Source of the DNA: CAWALV01 sp963782965
GTDB lineage: Bacteria > Actinomycetota > Actinomycetes > Acidothermales > Acidothermaceae
Length of the DNA stretch: 64,000 nucleotides
Reading direction: 5' to 3'
Assembly (NCBI GenBank): GCA_963782965.1
Contig: CAWALV010000006.1
Location: 1,426,001-1,490,000 of the forward strand
Below the pieces are notes generated by a model. It saw only the letters and a program-made list of their open reading frames with translations, ran no database searches and was not told where the DNA came from. A program made the position numbers and the translations under genes. Within the stretch, counting starts at the first letter, position 1; every line of letters starts with the position of its first letter. Of this stretch, positions 63,562-64,000 are shown one piece after another.

Positions 63562-64000
63562 TCAGCTGATGCGGCGGTGGCGGCGGCGCGCCAGCTCGTC
63601 GTCCGCGGACGGCAGTGCGGCTTCTCCAGGACCCTCGCCCGGCCGCTCGCCCGGCAGCTCGGCGAGCGTGCCCTCGACCTCACGAACGATCCGCCCGACC
63701 GCGATGCCGAACACGCCCTGGCCGCCCTGGACCAAGTCGATGACATCGTCGGCCGAGGTGCATTCGTACACGCTGGCGCCGTCACTCATCAGCGTGATCT
63801 GAGCCAGGTCGGCGATCCCGCGCTCTCGCAGGTGCTGGACGGCGGCGCGGATGTTCTGCAACGCGACGCCGGTGTCGAGCAGTCGCTTGACCACCTTCAG
63901 GACCAAGATGTCGCGGAAGCTGTACAGGCGCTGTGACCCCGACCCCGTCGCGGCTCGAACCGTCGGCTCGACCAGCCCGGTTCGTGCCCAGTAGTCGAGT
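63562..64000 (-). CDS. MerR-family regulator, C-terminal part
   Basis: Partial: the N-terminus is beyond the right edge. The visible 145 codons start in the winged HTH (LDYWARTGLVEPTVRAATGS, then RLYSFRDILVLKVVKRLLDT), continue with the MerR dimerisation helix (GVALQNIRAAVQHLRERG) and a domain with ITLMSDGASVYECTSADDVI, and end in a Glu/Pro/Gly then Arg-rich tail. It resembles MerR-type regulators found near gcvP and garA in mycobacteria (Rv1828/Rv1830). I cannot say which without the missing part. Confidence 0.75.
   Translation of the reverse strand, partial: LDYWARTGLVEPTVRAATGSGSQRLYSFRDILVLKVVKRLLDTGVALQNIRAAVQHLRERGIADLAQITLMSDGASVYECTSADDVIDLVQGGQGVFGIAVGRIVREVEGTLAELPGERPGEGPGEAALPSADDELARRRHRRIS

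Overview
The window is high-G+C, densely packed chromosomal DNA from an actinomycete. Three things point to this: a complete Pup-proteasome locus (ARC/Mpa, Dop, Pup, PrcB, PrcA, PafA, PafB, PafC), a mycothiol ligase (MshC), and an RbpA with a sigma-R-type promoter. Gene content from about 3.8 to 42.4 kb parallels the Mycobacterium tuberculosis block from Rv2135c down to Rv2050, but the window shows no mycobacterium-specific genes. I cannot fix the genus; a Frankiales- or Jatrophihabitans-like lineage is only a guess. I see no rRNA, tRNA, insertion sequence, prophage or CRISPR array.

Layout. 0-3.6 kb: the end of an ABC exporter operon (minus), then a three-gene operon encoding two tandem-domain YbjQ/UPF0145 proteins and an unknown partner. 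3.6-12.4 kb: a small membrane protein, a histidine phosphatase, a DUF3090 protein, an SCO1664-type protein, mshC, a PAC2 protein (minus), metH and an overlapping HAD phosphatase. 12.4-18.3 kb: a MacB-like ABC transporter (minus), a RecB-like Fe-S nuclease (minus) and a site-2 protease with CBS domains. 18.3-31.9 kb: trmI, a ferredoxin that overlaps trmI antisense, then the proteasome/pupylation locus with a NUDIX gene, a 76-aa ORF, a tandem-FKBP lipoprotein and a DUF3866 gene inserted. 32-38.8 kb: a zinc-ribbon protein, a 53-aa membrane peptide, tatA (apparent frameshift), tatC, the helicase helY, a 5'-3' exonuclease and a CAP-domain secreted protein. 38.8-39.3 kb: a non-coding stretch with a promoter-like element and several hairpins. 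39.3-42.4 kb: lnt and ppm1 as separate genes, a strong bidirectional hairpin, and rbpA. 42.5-64 kb: accessory and signalling genes. These are a DSD1-type PLP enzyme, a CGNR regulator, a PAS-GGDEF cyclase with a lipoprotein, a KimA-like K+ transporter beside a KdpDE-like two-component system, a three-gene ABC exporter, a SpoIIE phosphatase / HTH / RsbW-type anti-sigma module, a DMT exporter, a radical SAM gene under a LexA box, and gcvP behind a tandem glycine riboswitch. The window ends inside a MerR regulator.

How the parts work together. Dop deamidates Pup (C-terminal GGQ), PafA ligates it to targets, ARC/Mpa (C-terminal GQYL) unfolds pupylated proteins into PrcBA, and PafBC is the DNA-damage activator. 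MshC (mycothiol) and the sigma-R promoter on rbpA belong to thiol-stress physiology. Lnt and Ppm1 supply lipoprotein acylation and polyprenyl-phosphate mannose. A recurring regulatory feature is a TANNNT -10 hexamer 6-9 bases before the start codon of more than a dozen genes, which implies widespread leaderless mRNAs. The least explained parts are the YbjQ operon, the phased repeats between kimA and kdpD, the poly-C frameshift in tatA, the 9-bp minisatellite coding on both strands at trmI/ferredoxin, and the structured non-coding stretch before lnt.
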